A stretch of DNA of 64,000 bases from UBA2561 sp964577275. GTDB taxonomy: Bacteria; Bacteroidota; Bacteroidia; Cytophagales; Thermoflexibacteraceae. Position numbers and translations under genes: made by a program. Position 1 is the stretch's first letter, and every line of letters starts with the position of its first letter. Under the pieces are notes generated by a model. It ran no database searches, was not told the DNA's origin, and saw only the letters and a list, made by a program, of their open reading frames with translations. The stretch covers positions 30,654-94,653 of the forward strand of contig CAZNYR010000002.1 in assembly GCA_964577275.1 (NCBI GenBank). The letters are read 5' to 3'. Below, one piece after another: positions 1 to 9,064 of this stretch.

Positions 1-357
1 TCCATCAGGAATTAATACCAAGCGTAATTTGTTTACTTGTAAAACCCAAAAAAAAGCGTAATATTTGTATGAAATCACGTATGTACTTTCGGATGTCATC
101 AATCGTTCGTATATTGTTGAGAACGAAGTTTTTAAGGACTTGAATAAGCCTAAAAATAACATCAAAATCATATATTCGGAACGCATTATTATATCGGGCT
201 GAAAAGCGGATTCAGACGCACGAATCGTTCGATGACCATTCCGAAAAATGTAGCACATAATCCCGAAATCAAAAAAAACTCCATAACTGGCTAATTGACT
301 GATTTCGACATCTTTAGAATTTCCCATTTGACTGATGATAATTTAAACAACATTGAT
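1..357. other. Intergenic lead-in without an assignable gene
   Basis: AT-rich stretch before the first gene. The only open frame of note is a 31-codon frame on the minus strand (189-284) with a hydrophobic start; it has no recognisable family and I do not call it. No RNA gene or clear promoter was seen. Confidence 0.5.
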
Positions 358-1707
358 ATGAAGCGAATTATTTTACTTGTAATGATACTTAGCTTGGGGT
401 TGTGTCGGAACGACCTGTACGCTCAGGGGGGCGAACTGAAACATTATGTGGATGCCGAAAATTACTTTAAGGCGGGTAATTGGGTGAAAGCCATGTCCGA
501 GTATCAGAAAGCCCTCAAGACCGCCGATGCGAGTAGTTCCAATATTTTTAAATACCATTTTCAGATTGCCGTATGCCATTACAGAACCAAAAATGCGGAT
601 GAGGCGATACAAGCGGCACGAAAAAGTCTGCAAGCCAAAGAAGATTTTGTCCCTACTTATACGTTGTTGGCAGAACTTTACGGCAGAACTAAAAAGTTTG
701 ATGAGGCGAACAGTGCGCTCGAATCTGCATTCAAATACGAAAACGAACCCGCCAAGCAGGTCAGTTATATGGTACGGGTCATGAAATTTTATGCCAAGAG
801 AGGCAATTTTGATGTCGCCTTAGAGAAAATCAAGAAAGCCCGCGAGGTTGCGCCCAAAGACCCGATTGTCAATTATTACTATGCCAAAATTTCTAACCAA
901 AATGGAAATTATCAAGATGCCAAAACCGCCATTAATGGCATCGAAGAAAGCCTAAAAACCATGCAACAAAAGGAATACGCCCGCTATTATTTCGAGTTGG
1001 GAGTTGCTGCCTATAATCTCAAAGAATTTCAGGAAGCCAATAAAGCCTTTCAGAAAGCCGAGTGGGGACCTTTTATTGCACAAATCAGAAAATATAAGCC
1101 CGAATATTTCTTGTCCATTGCCAATGCGTATTTCAAGGTTCACGAAAACGAAATCAGCCGAGAATATGTTGATAAAGCATTAGAAGTACAGGAATCGTAT
1201 CCTTTTGCACACGTAATGATGGCACAATTAGCCAAACGAGAAAACGAAGACCCTGCCGCCATGATTGAAAGCCTGAAAACGGCTGCCTCGCACGAAACGA
1301 ATTTTGTCAAAAAAGTACAACTTTACGATAAAATTGCCGAATTACAAATTGACTCCAAACAATATGAAGCCTGTCTAAAAACATTAGAAGAATCCCTCAA
1401 AATCAAAAGCGATGACCCCACCGCATGGTTTGAAAAAGCCATCGCACTTTACAAAATGGGACGATACAAGGACGCTGCCGATACATTAAACACCATTCTC
1501 AAGAAAATTACCGACAAACGAGTCAGAGCCAATATGCACTTTCTCTTAGGATTGTGCAACAAAAAAGATAATAATTTAGAACCCGCAAAACGAGCATTTT
1601 ATGTGGCGTTGCAAAGTTCTTTGAGAAATGCCGCCTCTCTCGAAATTCGGGAAGTCGAAAAAGCACTCAACCAAAAACCTGACGAAAAACCCGATTTTGA
1701 AGAATAA
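358..1707 (+). CDS. Secreted tetratricopeptide-repeat protein
   Basis: A 449-residue protein starting MKRIILLV with a signal peptide that ends near the Y-A-Q site around residue 23. The open frame extends 21 codons further upstream, but the signal peptide makes the ATG at 358 the better start. After the signal the whole chain is helical TPR-like repeats (for example the A-x-x-Y-F-K-A-G-N-W pattern near residue 35 and A-W-F-E-K-A-I-A-L-Y-K-M-G-R-Y near residue 360). TPR arrays are protein-protein scaffolds; in Bacteroidota such periplasmic TPR proteins often serve envelope assembly, but no partner is visible here. It stands alone and converges on the DUF2851 gene across a strong shared hairpin. 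Confidence 0.85.
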   Translation: MKRIILLVMILSLGLCRNDLYAQGGELKHYVDAENYFKAGNWVKAMSEYQKALKTADASSSNIFKYHFQIAVCHYRTKNADEAIQAARKSLQAKEDFVPTYTLLAELYGRTKKFDEANSALESAFKYENEPAKQVSYMVRVMKFYAKRGNFDVALEKIKKAREVAPKDPIVNYYYAKISNQNGNYQDAKTAINGIEESLKTMQQKEYARYYFELGVAAYNLKEFQEANKAFQKAEWGPFIAQIRKYKPEYFLSIANAYFKVHENEISREYVDKALEVQESYPFAHVMMAQLAKRENEDPAAMIESLKTAASHETNFVKKVQLYDKIAELQIDSKQYEACLKTLEESLKIKSDDPTAWFEKAIALYKMGRYKDAADTLNTILKKITDKRVRANMHFLLGLCNKKDNNLEPAKRAFYVALQSSLRNAASLEIREVEKALNQKPDEKPDFEE

Positions 1708-1730
1708 ATTTTGAAGAATTATTTGACGAC

Positions 1731-1771
1731 AAACATAGACTTACGCCACCACCGTAAGTCTATGTTTTTTT
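1731..1771. terminator. Bidirectional Rho-independent terminator
   Basis: Perfect 15-bp stem (1731-1745 with 1753-1767), 7-nt loop, then a T run to 1771. It lies between two convergent genes and its last T overlaps the stop codon of the minus-strand gene. Confidence 0.85.
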
Positions 1772-3054
1772 CAACCGAGCAATAATTCACGCCCGATTTG
1801 ACAATCCAAACATTTTTTCTGGGAACAAGAATTATGGTACAATTCCAAGAGTGCCTGACTCTCATAAGCGGTGCGATTTTGCATCTTGGAGGCAGCCCAT
1901 AATCGAGTAATTTGATTATTTTCCGCAGGTAATTCTACCAAAATTTGAAGTGCTTTTTGCACAAATTCGGGCTGGTCTTTTGCCTGCCCATAACACACCA
2001 ATATTGGGCAAATGACATTCAGGATGAGATTATCCACACTCGACTTGCCGAAGGTCATGGGCTTAGAAATTTCTTTGCCAAAATCATAATGTTTTTGCCA
2101 ATATTCAGGCAACCGAACGACAAATAATTTTCGGAGTTGCGCCAGGTTTTCGGCAAAAATAATTTTGGTAAAATTCATGTTTTTGGAGCTAACCAACGCC
2201 ATAAATTGCGCCAGCCGAACGGTCGGGAAATTTGCAGGACGCATACGCATAAATTTCCAATCTGAACGCCTTAATTGTGCATCCCAAAGCTGGTATTTAT
2301 GTGCCAAAAATTGATATTCTTTTTGCAATTTCTGGACAGTAATATCGGCTGGAATGTCCTCCAGAAATCCAGCTTGCCCAAACAATAAACTCTCGATTTG
2401 TAGCTGATTATCAGCGTGTTTTGAAATAATTTTTAGCGAAATGGCTTTTGCCAAACGCAAGAAATTTTCGTTATTTTTCTTAAATCCAAAATGCTCTGCC
2501 AGTCGTTGATAAAACGTAGCTTCCCAATCAAATTCATTTCGATACCATACGCTTTGAATGTCTTTTGCCTTGCGTGAAAGACGAGTTATTAATGCCGTAT
2601 CTTGCGTATTTTTCAGAATCTTTTCCGAAACTTTATGTATCTCCCCTTCACAAGGAATATCAGCCTGCGAATGCTTCAAAAGCGCATATTTTTCAAGCAT
2701 CAACGGAGCAATTCGAGGTTTGAGTTCCAGCACTGGAATCGGCGACCCATCACCACGACAAATCGTATTTTTGGGCAAGTTATTTTCGTAAACAACGTGC
2801 AAAATGACCGTATCATATTGGCGGTTTTTGTGATGCTGATGCGCCAGCCAATCCGAAGTTTTTTGATGAATCTCGACCATCCCAACCCACTTGATTTCGC
2901 CGATAATCACGCACGCATTTTCAAAATCTGCACCTGCATCTCGATTGATTTTGCCCAAGTCAATAATTTGTACTTTTTCATGATGGGTGGTCATTAAATC
3001 GCTTGCATCAAAATCATAATGTTGCCAGATGAAAGCTAAAAATTGCTCGTTCAT
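1771..3054 (-). CDS. DUF2851 family protein
   Basis: A 427-residue soluble protein without signal peptide or membrane segment. The N-terminal block contains the conserved DUF2851 pattern G-A-D-F near residue 41, followed by G-x-V-E-I-H-x-K-x-S-D-W (here G-M-V-E-I-H-Q-K-T-S-D-W near residues 58-69) and H-x-H-K-N-x-x-Y-D-x-V-I-L-H-V-V-Y. The C-terminus carries a Cys cluster (C-S-Q-K-K-C-L-D-C). The family is common in Bacteroidota and has no established function. The acidic/His/Lys spacing in the N-terminal block is reminiscent of PD-(D/E)xK-type nuclease cores, but that is only an inference. Single gene, divergent from zupT. Confidence 0.85.
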   Translation of the reverse strand: MNEQFLAFIWQHYDFDASDLMTTHHEKVQIIDLGKINRDAGADFENACVIIGEIKWVGMVEIHQKTSDWLAHQHHKNRQYDTVILHVVYENNLPKNTICRGDGSPIPVLELKPRIAPLMLEKYALLKHSQADIPCEGEIHKVSEKILKNTQDTALITRLSRKAKDIQSVWYRNEFDWEATFYQRLAEHFGFKKNNENFLRLAKAISLKIISKHADNQLQIESLLFGQAGFLEDIPADITVQKLQKEYQFLAHKYQLWDAQLRRSDWKFMRMRPANFPTVRLAQFMALVSSKNMNFTKIIFAENLAQLRKLFVVRLPEYWQKHYDFGKEISKPMTFGKSSVDNLILNVICPILVCYGQAKDQPEFVQKALQILVELPAENNQITRLWAASKMQNRTAYESQALLELYHNSCSQKKCLDCQIGRELLLG

Positions 3055-3372
3055 ATCTTATTTTTTTGATATAAATCACAAAAAGTAATGAAGTATTTGA
3101 CTTTGATACAAAGCACTTGTTTTCAGGTAATTACATCATTTCAATATATATTACTTGCTGCTATGTACTATTTTTCATGTAAGAATATGAATTTTTTATG
3201 TTTTTTTACCACTTTTTGCTGATTTTTCAACAGTATTATGTTGATGAACTTGATAGAGGCAAGCCGTAATTTTATAATTTTTTAATTAATTTTGATTTTT
3301 AGACATGGCTAAACTTTTTTTTAAGTAAATCGTAAAATAAAATATAAAAAATTAACAAACTGATTATCAACA
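3055..3372. other. Divergent intergenic region, very AT-rich
   Basis: 318 bp between the divergent DUF2851 and zupT genes. It must hold both promoters but no clean TAnnTTTG element was found. One copy of the iterated motif CTGATTATCAA sits at 3360-3370, ending three bases before the zupT ATG. Confidence 0.5.
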
Positions 3373-4190
3373 ATGGACGAGAAGATATTAATTGCCTTTG
3401 GCTTGACGGTCTTTGCGGGCTTATCAACTGGAATCGGCAGCATTATGGCATTATTCATTAAAGAACGAAACTATAAATTCCTGACCGTAGCCATGGGTTT
3501 TTCGGCGGGTGTGATGGTTTATGTGTCTTTTGTCGAATTATTCGCCGAAGCAAATCGCTCACTTTCAGAGGCTTATGGCAATACGTTGGGCGCATGGATT
3601 ACGACCGCTTCATTTTTTGGAGGCATCGGCATCATCATGATTATTGACAAATTAGTGCCTTCGGTCGAAAATCCACACGAATTTCCGCACGAAGATTCCA
3701 AAACAGGCGAAATCGTCCAGAAAAATCAAAAATTATTACGGGTTGGTACTTTTACTGCCGTTGCCTTGGCGATTCATAATTTCCCCGAAGGNNNNNNNNN
3801 NGCATCGCCACTTTTGCCAGCGGATTACGAGATATGAGCCTCGCCATTCCCATCGCTATTGCTGTCGCTATTCATAATATTCCCGAAGGAATTGCGGTTT
3901 CCATGCCCGTTTATTATGCCACAGGAAGCAAGAAAAAGGCGTTCTGGTATTCTTTTTTGTCGGGCGTTGCCGAGCCTGTCGGTGCCGTGTTGGGCTTTTT
4001 ACTCTTGCGCTCTTTTTTTAATGACCTGACTTTCGGCATCTTATTTGCTGGTGTCGCAGGCATTATGGTTTTTATTTCGCTCGACCAACTCTTGCCTGCC
4101 GCCGAAGAATATGGCGAGCATCACTTAGCGATTTACGGTTTAATTTCTGGAATGGGCGTTATGGCGTTCAGTTTGTTGCTTTTTCAATAA
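3373..4190 (+). CDS. zupT: ZIP-family zinc transporter ZupT (interrupted by an assembly gap)
   Basis: Inner-membrane ZIP permease for Zn2+ and related divalent cations. Several hydrophobic segments are visible, plus the two ZIP metal-binding helices H-N-F-P-E-G (just before the gap) and H-N-I-P-E-G (near 3873). The N run at 3792-3801 throws the second half out of frame, but removing the 10 Ns and one duplicated G joins the halves as ...H-N-F-P-E-G-I-A-T-F..., exactly the family sequence, giving a 268-residue protein of normal ZupT length. The gene is therefore probably intact in the organism. It is followed 21 bases later by an SMR transporter in the same direction. Confidence 0.9.
3792..3801. 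other. Assembly gap (10 N) inside zupT
   Basis: Fixed-length 10-N run. The flanks close in frame when the Ns and one shared G are removed, so probably no bases are missing. Confidence 0.8.
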
Positions 4191-4211
4191 TTTTTGCGTA
4201 TCTCGTATTTT

Positions 4212-4532
4212 ATGTTATACTGGATACTTTTGATGCTGGCAATTACGTGCGAAGTCATCGGCACAATTTGCATGAAACTTTCGGATGGGTTTACCAAACC
4301 CATTCCATCTATCTTATTGTTTGTGTTTTATGTCTTGAGTACCATTTTATTGGTTTATGCCCTCAAAAAAATAGAAATGAGCGTGGCATATTCCATTTGG
4401 TCAGGCATTGGCACGGCAGTTATTGCTTTCGTGGGCATTTGGTATTTTGGCGAACCCACCAACTGGATAAAAATCGTTTCTATTATTTTGATTATTTTGG
4501 GTGTGATTGGGTTGAACCTAACAGGACATTAA
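4212..4532 (+). CDS. Small multidrug resistance (SMR/EmrE-type) transporter
   Basis: A 106-residue protein with four hydrophobic segments and the SMR hallmark Glu in helix 1 (W-I-L-L-M-L-A-I-T-C-E-V-I-G-T, Glu14). It also has the family blocks A-Y-S-I-W-S-G-I-G-T and F-G-E-P. These proteins work as dimeric proton antiporters for quaternary ammonium or guanidinium compounds; which substrate applies cannot be told from sequence. The open frame could begin at a TTG at 4194, but the ATG at 4212 gives the standard SMR N-terminus. It lies directly after zupT and before a 47-residue membrane protein. Confidence 0.88.
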   Translation: MLYWILLMLAITCEVIGTICMKLSDGFTKPIPSILLFVFYVLSTILLVYALKKIEMSVAYSIWSGIGTAVIAFVGIWYFGEPTNWIKIVSIILIILGVIGLNLTGH

Positions 4533-4603
4533 ACTTCAATCAAAAGTTGTTTTGTATTTTCTTGATAATCAATAACATATACTCAATATAATTCATCATT
4601 TTA

Positions 4604-4747
4604 ATGGAAACACTTACGATGTATTATCTCGTTGGCTTCGTGGTTATCCTCCACTTTGCCATTGGGATTGCCTATTTAATTTATAAAATTAGGACGGCTT
4701 CCACATCATCCGAAAATCCCAAAACTAAGTCAAAAACTGAAACGTAA
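4604..4747 (+). CDS. Small single-pass membrane protein, unknown
   Basis: A 47-codon open frame. It has a short N-terminus, one hydrophobic segment (about residues 8-27, Y-Y-L-V-G-F-V-V-I-L-H-F-A-I-G-I-A-Y-L-I) and a polar, Ser/Lys/Thr-rich tail. Codon use resembles the neighbours. It lies 71 bp after the SMR gene in the same direction, so co-transcription is plausible, and is followed by a hairpin terminator. No family recognised. Confidence 0.5.
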   Translation: METLTMYYLVGFVVILHFAIGIAYLIYKIRTASTSSENPKTKSKTET

Positions 4748-4792
4748 TATTTTACAGTAAAATAGAACTTTTTATAGTTTTTTTTGTGAAAT

Positions 4793-4830
4793 GAGCCTAA
4801 AAACCCACTACTTTCAGGCTCGTTTTTTAT
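4793..4830. terminator. Hairpin terminator between convergent genes
   Basis: Stem GAGCCT (4793-4798) with AGGCTC (4816-4821), partly extended by A/T pairs, followed by a T run at 4823-4828. It would end the zupT-SMR transcript. Confidence 0.6.
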
Positions 4831-4834
4831 TCTA

Positions 4835-5725
4835 CTATTTTTTGAACTGACTGGCAACCTCCGGATTTTTGAAATCTGTGGTATAATCATAAAATCCGAT
4901 GCCTGATTTTACGCCTAAATTTCCAGCCTGAACCATATTGACCAACAACGGACAAGGCGCATATTTCGGATTTCCGAACCCTTCATAAAGTACGTTAAGG
5001 ATTGATAAACAGACATCTAAGCCAATAAAATCTGCCAAACGCAAAGGTCCCATCGGGTGTGCCATGCCTAATTTCATGACCGTATCAATTTCTTGAACGC
5101 CTGCTACGCCCTCAAATAACGAATAGATTGCTTCATTAATCATAGGCATTAAAATTCGGTTCGCCACAAAACCCGGATAATCGTTTGCTTCGACAGGAAT
5201 TTTATCAATATTTTGAGTTAATTCCGTAATCACTTTGGTGGTTTCAGCACTGGTCGAATAGCCTCGAATAATCTCGACCAATTTCATGACAGGCACAGGA
5301 TTCATAAAGTGCATTCCGATAACTTTTTCGGGGCGTTGAGTTTGGGCAGCGATTTTAGTAATCGAAATCGAAGAGGTATTGCTCGCCAAAATAGCCGATT
5401 TGGGCGCAAGTTCATCAATTTGCCGAAAGATGCTGGCTTTGATGTCCAAGTTTTCCGAAGCCGCCTCAATGACCAAATCCGAAGCAGGAATGACATCCCG
5501 CATTTGGGTTGAAGTATTCAGATTGCTTAATGTTTGATGCTTTTCAGCCTCCGAAATGAGTGCTTTTTTTAGCTGACGGTCTAAATTTTTGGTGATGGTT
5601 TGTCGTGCTTTTTCGAGGGCTTGCTCCGAAATATCGACCAAATTGGTGCGGTAATTGTTCATCGCAAAAACGTGTGCAATCCCGTTGCCCATCGTTCCTG
5701 CGCCGATGACGGTAATCGTTTTCAT
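4835..5725 (-). CDS. hbd: 3-hydroxybutyryl-CoA / 3-hydroxyacyl-CoA dehydrogenase
   Basis: A 296-residue NAD(P)-dependent L-3-hydroxyacyl-CoA dehydrogenase, usual length for the single-domain Hbd/PaaH group. Rossmann motif G-A-G-T-M-G at 8-13, catalytic-region S-N-T-S-S at 115-119, and catalytic His139 in G-M-H-F-M-N-P-V-P-V-M. The C-terminal helical domain ends in the usual G-x-G-F-Y-D-Y block. It oxidises or reduces 3-hydroxyacyl-CoA, the step that follows the crotonase encoded at 17.4 kb, although the two genes are unlinked here. It is transcribed alone. Confidence 0.9.
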   Translation of the reverse strand: MKTITVIGAGTMGNGIAHVFAMNNYRTNLVDISEQALEKARQTITKNLDRQLKKALISEAEKHQTLSNLNTSTQMRDVIPASDLVIEAASENLDIKASIFRQIDELAPKSAILASNTSSISITKIAAQTQRPEKVIGMHFMNPVPVMKLVEIIRGYSTSAETTKVITELTQNIDKIPVEANDYPGFVANRILMPMINEAIYSLFEGVAGVQEIDTVMKLGMAHPMGPLRLADFIGLDVCLSILNVLYEGFGNPKYAPCPLLVNMVQAGNLGVKSGIGFYDYTTDFKNPEVASQFKK

Positions 5726-5952
5726 GTAATTTTTATATTTAATCGTTTATTGGAAAATTTCGATTCAAAGATAACTTAGATTCAAGAAGTAAATATAACT
5801 TTTTGTGAAAAAGAAATTTGGCGAGGTCATTAAAAAAAAATGTTCCGTATTCCTTTTTATTCAGGAAAATGAATCAATATTTCAAGGTTGTTTAAAAAAT
5901 TTGTGGAAAGCTGTTTTTTTAAAGCGCAGATTCAACTGACAAATGCTACTTT

Positions 5953-6855
5953 TTAATGCTGATTTCGTCCGTTCCAAAGCCCGATTTCGTAAGCCAGCGG
6001 AGCCACAAAATCAATGATAAAATTCTGTCTAAAATAGTCATTACGAGTGAGTTGTGTGATATTTTTGAATCCAAACCAAAATGTCCGTAAAAATCGCCAC
6101 GTATATTTCAGGAAATTTTCAGGCAAACCCGAAATCCCAAAAGTTCGATGAAAAGACAAGCCCGTAACGTACCATCGGCGCACAAACCACCACGCCGATA
6201 ACTGTTCAGGACTGACCAAGTGATGCACCTGAAAAGCAGGGTTAAAGCCAATTTTATAGCCTTTTTTTCGCATCCGAACCTGCAAATTTGTTTCTTCGCC
6301 GATGATAAATTTTTTGCCTATCCGTCCAATATCCGTCCGAAAACCGCCTAATTCTACCAAAACACTGCGCCGAATTGCCATGATACCTGCCGAAGCAAAT
6401 AAATCAGACGGAAGCACCTGAATTTCAGTAAGTTGGTTATAATTTGTCCCCCAATCCTCTCGAAACCATTGGGGGCGTGGCGTGCGATGTAAGGCGTGAT
6501 AAATTCCACCAAAACATTGAAAATCAAAGTGTTGTATCGTATATTTGGCTTGGGCTATCAAATCGGGGAAAGCCAACGTATCATCATCCAAATAAATTAA
6601 CCAATCGGTAGAGCAGACTTGAAAACCGCAATTTCGGGCATGACTTAATCCCAATTTGGATTCATAAACTAACTGAAAATCAGTAAATTCCGAAGCAAAT
6701 TGACGGCAAATTTCGTCTGTATCATCAGCCGAACAATTATTGACAACCAAAATTTTAAAATTTGTATCTGTCTGATTTAGAAGAGATTGCAAACAATTTT
6801 GGAGTTCATGCGCCCGATGATGCGTACAAATAATTACGGTCAAATTGATGTGCAT
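5953..6855 (-). CDS. Family 2 glycosyltransferase
   Basis: A 300-residue GT-A fold transferase. The start L-T-V-I-I-C-T-H-H-R is the typical first strand, and the metal/nucleotide-sugar D-x-D equivalent is D-D-D at 90-92 (I-Y-L-D-D-D-T). The middle block G-E-E-T-N-L-Q-V-R-M-R-K-K-G-Y matches the acceptor/catalytic region of GT2 enzymes. No membrane segment is obvious, so it is probably a peripheral membrane enzyme of polysaccharide or lipid glycosylation; donor and acceptor are unknown. It lies 64 bp downstream of uppP on the same strand and may share its transcript, which fits envelope glycan synthesis. Confidence 0.85.
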   Translation of the reverse strand: MHINLTVIICTHHRAHELQNCLQSLLNQTDTNFKILVVNNCSADDTDEICRQFASEFTDFQLVYESKLGLSHARNCGFQVCSTDWLIYLDDDTLAFPDLIAQAKYTIQHFDFQCFGGIYHALHRTPRPQWFREDWGTNYNQLTEIQVLPSDLFASAGIMAIRRSVLVELGGFRTDIGRIGKKFIIGEETNLQVRMRKKGYKIGFNPAFQVHHLVSPEQLSAWWFVRRWYVTGLSFHRTFGISGLPENFLKYTWRFLRTFWFGFKNITQLTRNDYFRQNFIIDFVAPLAYEIGLWNGRNQH

Positions 6856-6919
6856 ACTTTGCTCCTGATTGAGATATAACTTTCTGATTTTCAGTATATT
6901 AATTTGTATAACTGTATTT

Positions 6920-7729
6920 TTAGGATAGTGCCACCGCCATGGCTATCGCCCCGACCACAAAACAATATATCGAGAAATAATACAATTTGCCATGCTTCAC
7001 TAAATTTAGCATCCATTTACAGGCGACCACGCCCGTCAGAAAAGCCACGAAAAAACCGACCAACAAGACGGCAACCGAAATGCTTTCTTGCGAAGTTGAA
7101 ACTTCTGTATAGTCCTTGATTTCCAACAAAGTAGCACCGAAAATGGGCGGCAAAACCATCAAAAAGGAGAAGCGTGCCGATTTGGTTTTGTCGGTTTTCA
7201 GAAGCAAGGCGGTGGCAATCGTTGCCCCCGAACGCGAGATGCCGGGCATGATAGCCACCGCTTGCGCCAAGCCCACCACGAAGGCTTTGCCGAAAGTAAT
7301 TTCTGCGTCCTGATGTGGCTTGACGTAGTGCGTGAGCAAAAGTAAACAGGCTGTAAACCAGAGCATTGCGCCAACTAATAAGATATTTCCCTGAAAAAAA
7401 ACTTCGATTTCGTCCTTGAAAAATAATCCGATAATGCCTACGGGAATCATGGAAAGTAAAATTTTGAAAGCAAACAACGTAGATTCGTTGCGTTCAAATT
7501 TCAGTAAATCCTTGATAATCAATAAAATATCATGTCTAAAAATAACCATCGTACTTAGTGCCGTTGCCGAATGCAACACGGCAGTCAATAACAAATTATC
7601 ATCCGCCGAAAGTCCTTGGGCATCCGACAAAATCGCCTCCGCCAGCGCAATATGTCCGCTACTGCTGACGGGCAAAAATTCGGTCAAACCCTGAATGATT
7701 CCTAAAATAATCGCATCTAAAATATCCAT
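6920..7729 (-). CDS. uppP: Undecaprenyl-diphosphatase UppP (BacA)
   Basis: A 269-residue polytopic membrane protein that dephosphorylates undecaprenyl pyrophosphate to recycle the lipid carrier for peptidoglycan and polysaccharide synthesis. Both BacA signature blocks are present: E-F-L-P-V-S-S-S-G-H at 17-26 (catalytic Glu and His) and P-G-I-S-R-S-G-A-T at 162-170 (the Ser/Arg motif). About eight hydrophobic segments are visible and the length is normal. It is likely the first gene of a pair with the downstream GT2 gene. Confidence 0.95.
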   Translation of the reverse strand: MDILDAIILGIIQGLTEFLPVSSSGHIALAEAILSDAQGLSADDNLLLTAVLHSATALSTMVIFRHDILLIIKDLLKFERNESTLFAFKILLSMIPVGIIGLFFKDEIEVFFQGNILLVGAMLWFTACLLLLTHYVKPHQDAEITFGKAFVVGLAQAVAIMPGISRSGATIATALLLKTDKTKSARFSFLMVLPPIFGATLLEIKDYTEVSTSQESISVAVLLVGFFVAFLTGVVACKWMLNLVKHGKLYYFSIYCFVVGAIAMAVALS

Positions 7730-7934
7730 CGTATCATTTTTGAAAAGTTGTCCAAAACGAGGCGAAACTAAGATTTTCTTTTGGCAAAAAGATTACTTTA
7801 TCGTATTTTTTGGCGTTTATCTGGTAATAAAATGTTAAACCTGTTGTCATATTACACAAAAATTGAGTAGTTTCGTTCTGTTAAAAGAACACATTTTTGT
7901 ATTAATTTTTTAAAATTAAAACCCACTTTTAGTT

Positions 7935-8420
7935 ATGTTATTAAATCAAATTGTACTTCGAGGATTTTTGATGATGGTTTTTGTGATGGGTCTGAACTCC
8001 TTTGTTTCGGCGCAGGGCGAAATATCCAAAGAGGAATTGACCAAATACGTTGATGTCATGGATTCGATTAATGTGTTAAAAAAGGAATTTAACACCAAAT
8101 TGAATGACATGGTCAAGAATAACGAAAATTTGACCGCAAAACGATACAACGAAATCAAAAAAGGCACAGGCGCAAAACCTACGGAAGCCGAGCAAAAAGC
8201 CTATGACGAGATTGTAGCCGCCATTACAGCTTCCACCAAAGACATCCAAGAAAAATCACAGGCAATGATTAAGGATAAAGAAATGTTGGGCGCAATGACC
8301 TACAACAAAGTCCGAAAAGCACTCAAATCTGCCGAAAAAGCAGACATCGAAACCCGTATGAAAGCCATCCGAGTTGCCAAAGGTACTTATGACGAGAATG
8401 CCGAAGAAGAAGAGGAATAG
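7935..8420 (+). CDS. Secreted acidic-tailed helical protein, unknown
   Basis: 161 residues. An N-terminal signal peptide ends near V-S-A-Q (residue 27); the rest is charged and helical, Lys/Glu/Ala-rich, ending in a run of glutamates. No family recognised with confidence; it resembles the many small periplasmic alpha-helical proteins of Bacteroidota. Single gene, divergent from uppP, closed by a strong terminator. Confidence 0.75.
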   Translation: MLLNQIVLRGFLMMVFVMGLNSFVSAQGEISKEELTKYVDVMDSINVLKKEFNTKLNDMVKNNENLTAKRYNEIKKGTGAKPTEAEQKAYDEIVAAITASTKDIQEKSQAMIKDKEMLGAMTYNKVRKALKSAEKADIETRMKAIRVAKGTYDENAEEEEE

Positions 8421-8445
8421 AAATCCCCACTTCGATTAGGAATAC

Positions 8446-8486
8446 AAAAGCCCTGCGACACAATAACCGTGATGCAGGGCTTTTTT
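8446..8486 (+). terminator. Rho-independent terminator
   Basis: Perfect 11-bp stem (8446-8456 with 8474-8484), 17-nt loop and a six-T run, directly after the secreted-protein gene. Confidence 0.85.
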
Positions 8487-8515
8487 GGATTAATTTTGAA
8501 TACTGATTTGATTAA

Positions 8516-8662
8516 TTAACAATCCTTGAAAGGACACGGAATGGCTTTGCCCCGCCGAATGCCTTTCTTTTTTGAGGCACAAGAAGAATCTGCCAGCAAA
8601 GGCAATAGCACTAAACAACAGATTATCAGTCTTTTACTGATTATTTTTTTGTGATATTTCAT
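8516..8662 (-). CDS. Tiny lipoprotein-like protein (48 aa)
   Basis: A 49-codon frame starting M-K-Y-H-K-K. It has a basic N-region, a hydrophobic core (I-I-C-C-L-V-L-L-P-L-L-A) and a Cys at S-S-C-A-S-K-K-K that could be lipidated, although the lipobox is imperfect. The mature tail is short and basic, ending I-P-C-P-F-K-D-C. It is the last of three similar-sized genes on the same strand. Function unknown. Confidence 0.55.
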   Translation of the reverse strand: MKYHKKIISKRLIICCLVLLPLLADSSCASKKKGIRRGKAIPCPFKDC

Positions 8663-8670
8663 GAGATTTA

Positions 8671-8862
8671 TTAGCGTTTTTTCATCCGTCTATCGGCGGG
8701 TTTTTTATTGTTTCGTTTTTTGTGTTCGCCATAATTGACAGGCTTATGTAGCCATTTGCCCGGTGTCCAGGGCGTGCGTGGATTGTGATAACAACTGGTT
8801 AGCCCACTCAACAAAAAACACATCAAAAGTCCCGAAAGCAACAGCAATCTTGTTTTTTTCAT
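8671..8862 (-). CDS. Small lipoprotein (63 aa), unknown
   Basis: Starts M-K-K-T-R-L-L-L-L with a clear lipoprotein signal ending L-S-G-L-T-S-C (Cys about residue 24). The mature part is about 40 residues, very basic (K/R-rich end) with H-N-P-R-T-P-W-T-P-G-K-W. A longer frame begins 15 codons upstream, but the signal peptide argues for the ATG at 8860-8862. Middle gene of the three-lipoprotein cluster. Confidence 0.65.
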   Translation of the reverse strand: MKKTRLLLLSGLLMCFLLSGLTSCYHNPRTPWTPGKWLHKPVNYGEHKKRNNKKPADRRMKKR

Positions 8863-8890
8863 ATCTTTAGCATTAGGTATCGCCCCAAAC

Positions 8891-9049
8891 TTACCACATC
8901 CGTACACGGTCTAACTTGCGGTAATCTTTGGTCGATTTTTTATTTTTTTGCGTATAACCGCTTGCCGTCAGTCGGGCTTTTCCCGAACAGGCAGGCAAAA
9001 TAAGGCTCACAGCAAGCCCCATTAGCACTAAAAAAATTATTTTTTTCAT
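8891..9049 (-). CDS. Small lipoprotein (52 aa), unknown
   Basis: Starts M-K-K-I-I-F-L-V with lipobox L-I-L-P-A-C (Cys about residue 21); the mature tail of about 30 residues is basic. An upstream extension of 11 codons exists, but the signal peptide defines the start at 9049. First gene of the cluster; its start codon lies only 15 bp from the divergent ade start, so the two promoters must reach into each other's coding or leader regions. Confidence 0.65.
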   Translation of the reverse strand: MKKIIFLVLMGLAVSLILPACSGKARLTASGYTQKNKKSTKDYRKLDRVRMW

Positions 9050-9064
9050 AAAAAAGTTTCTAAA

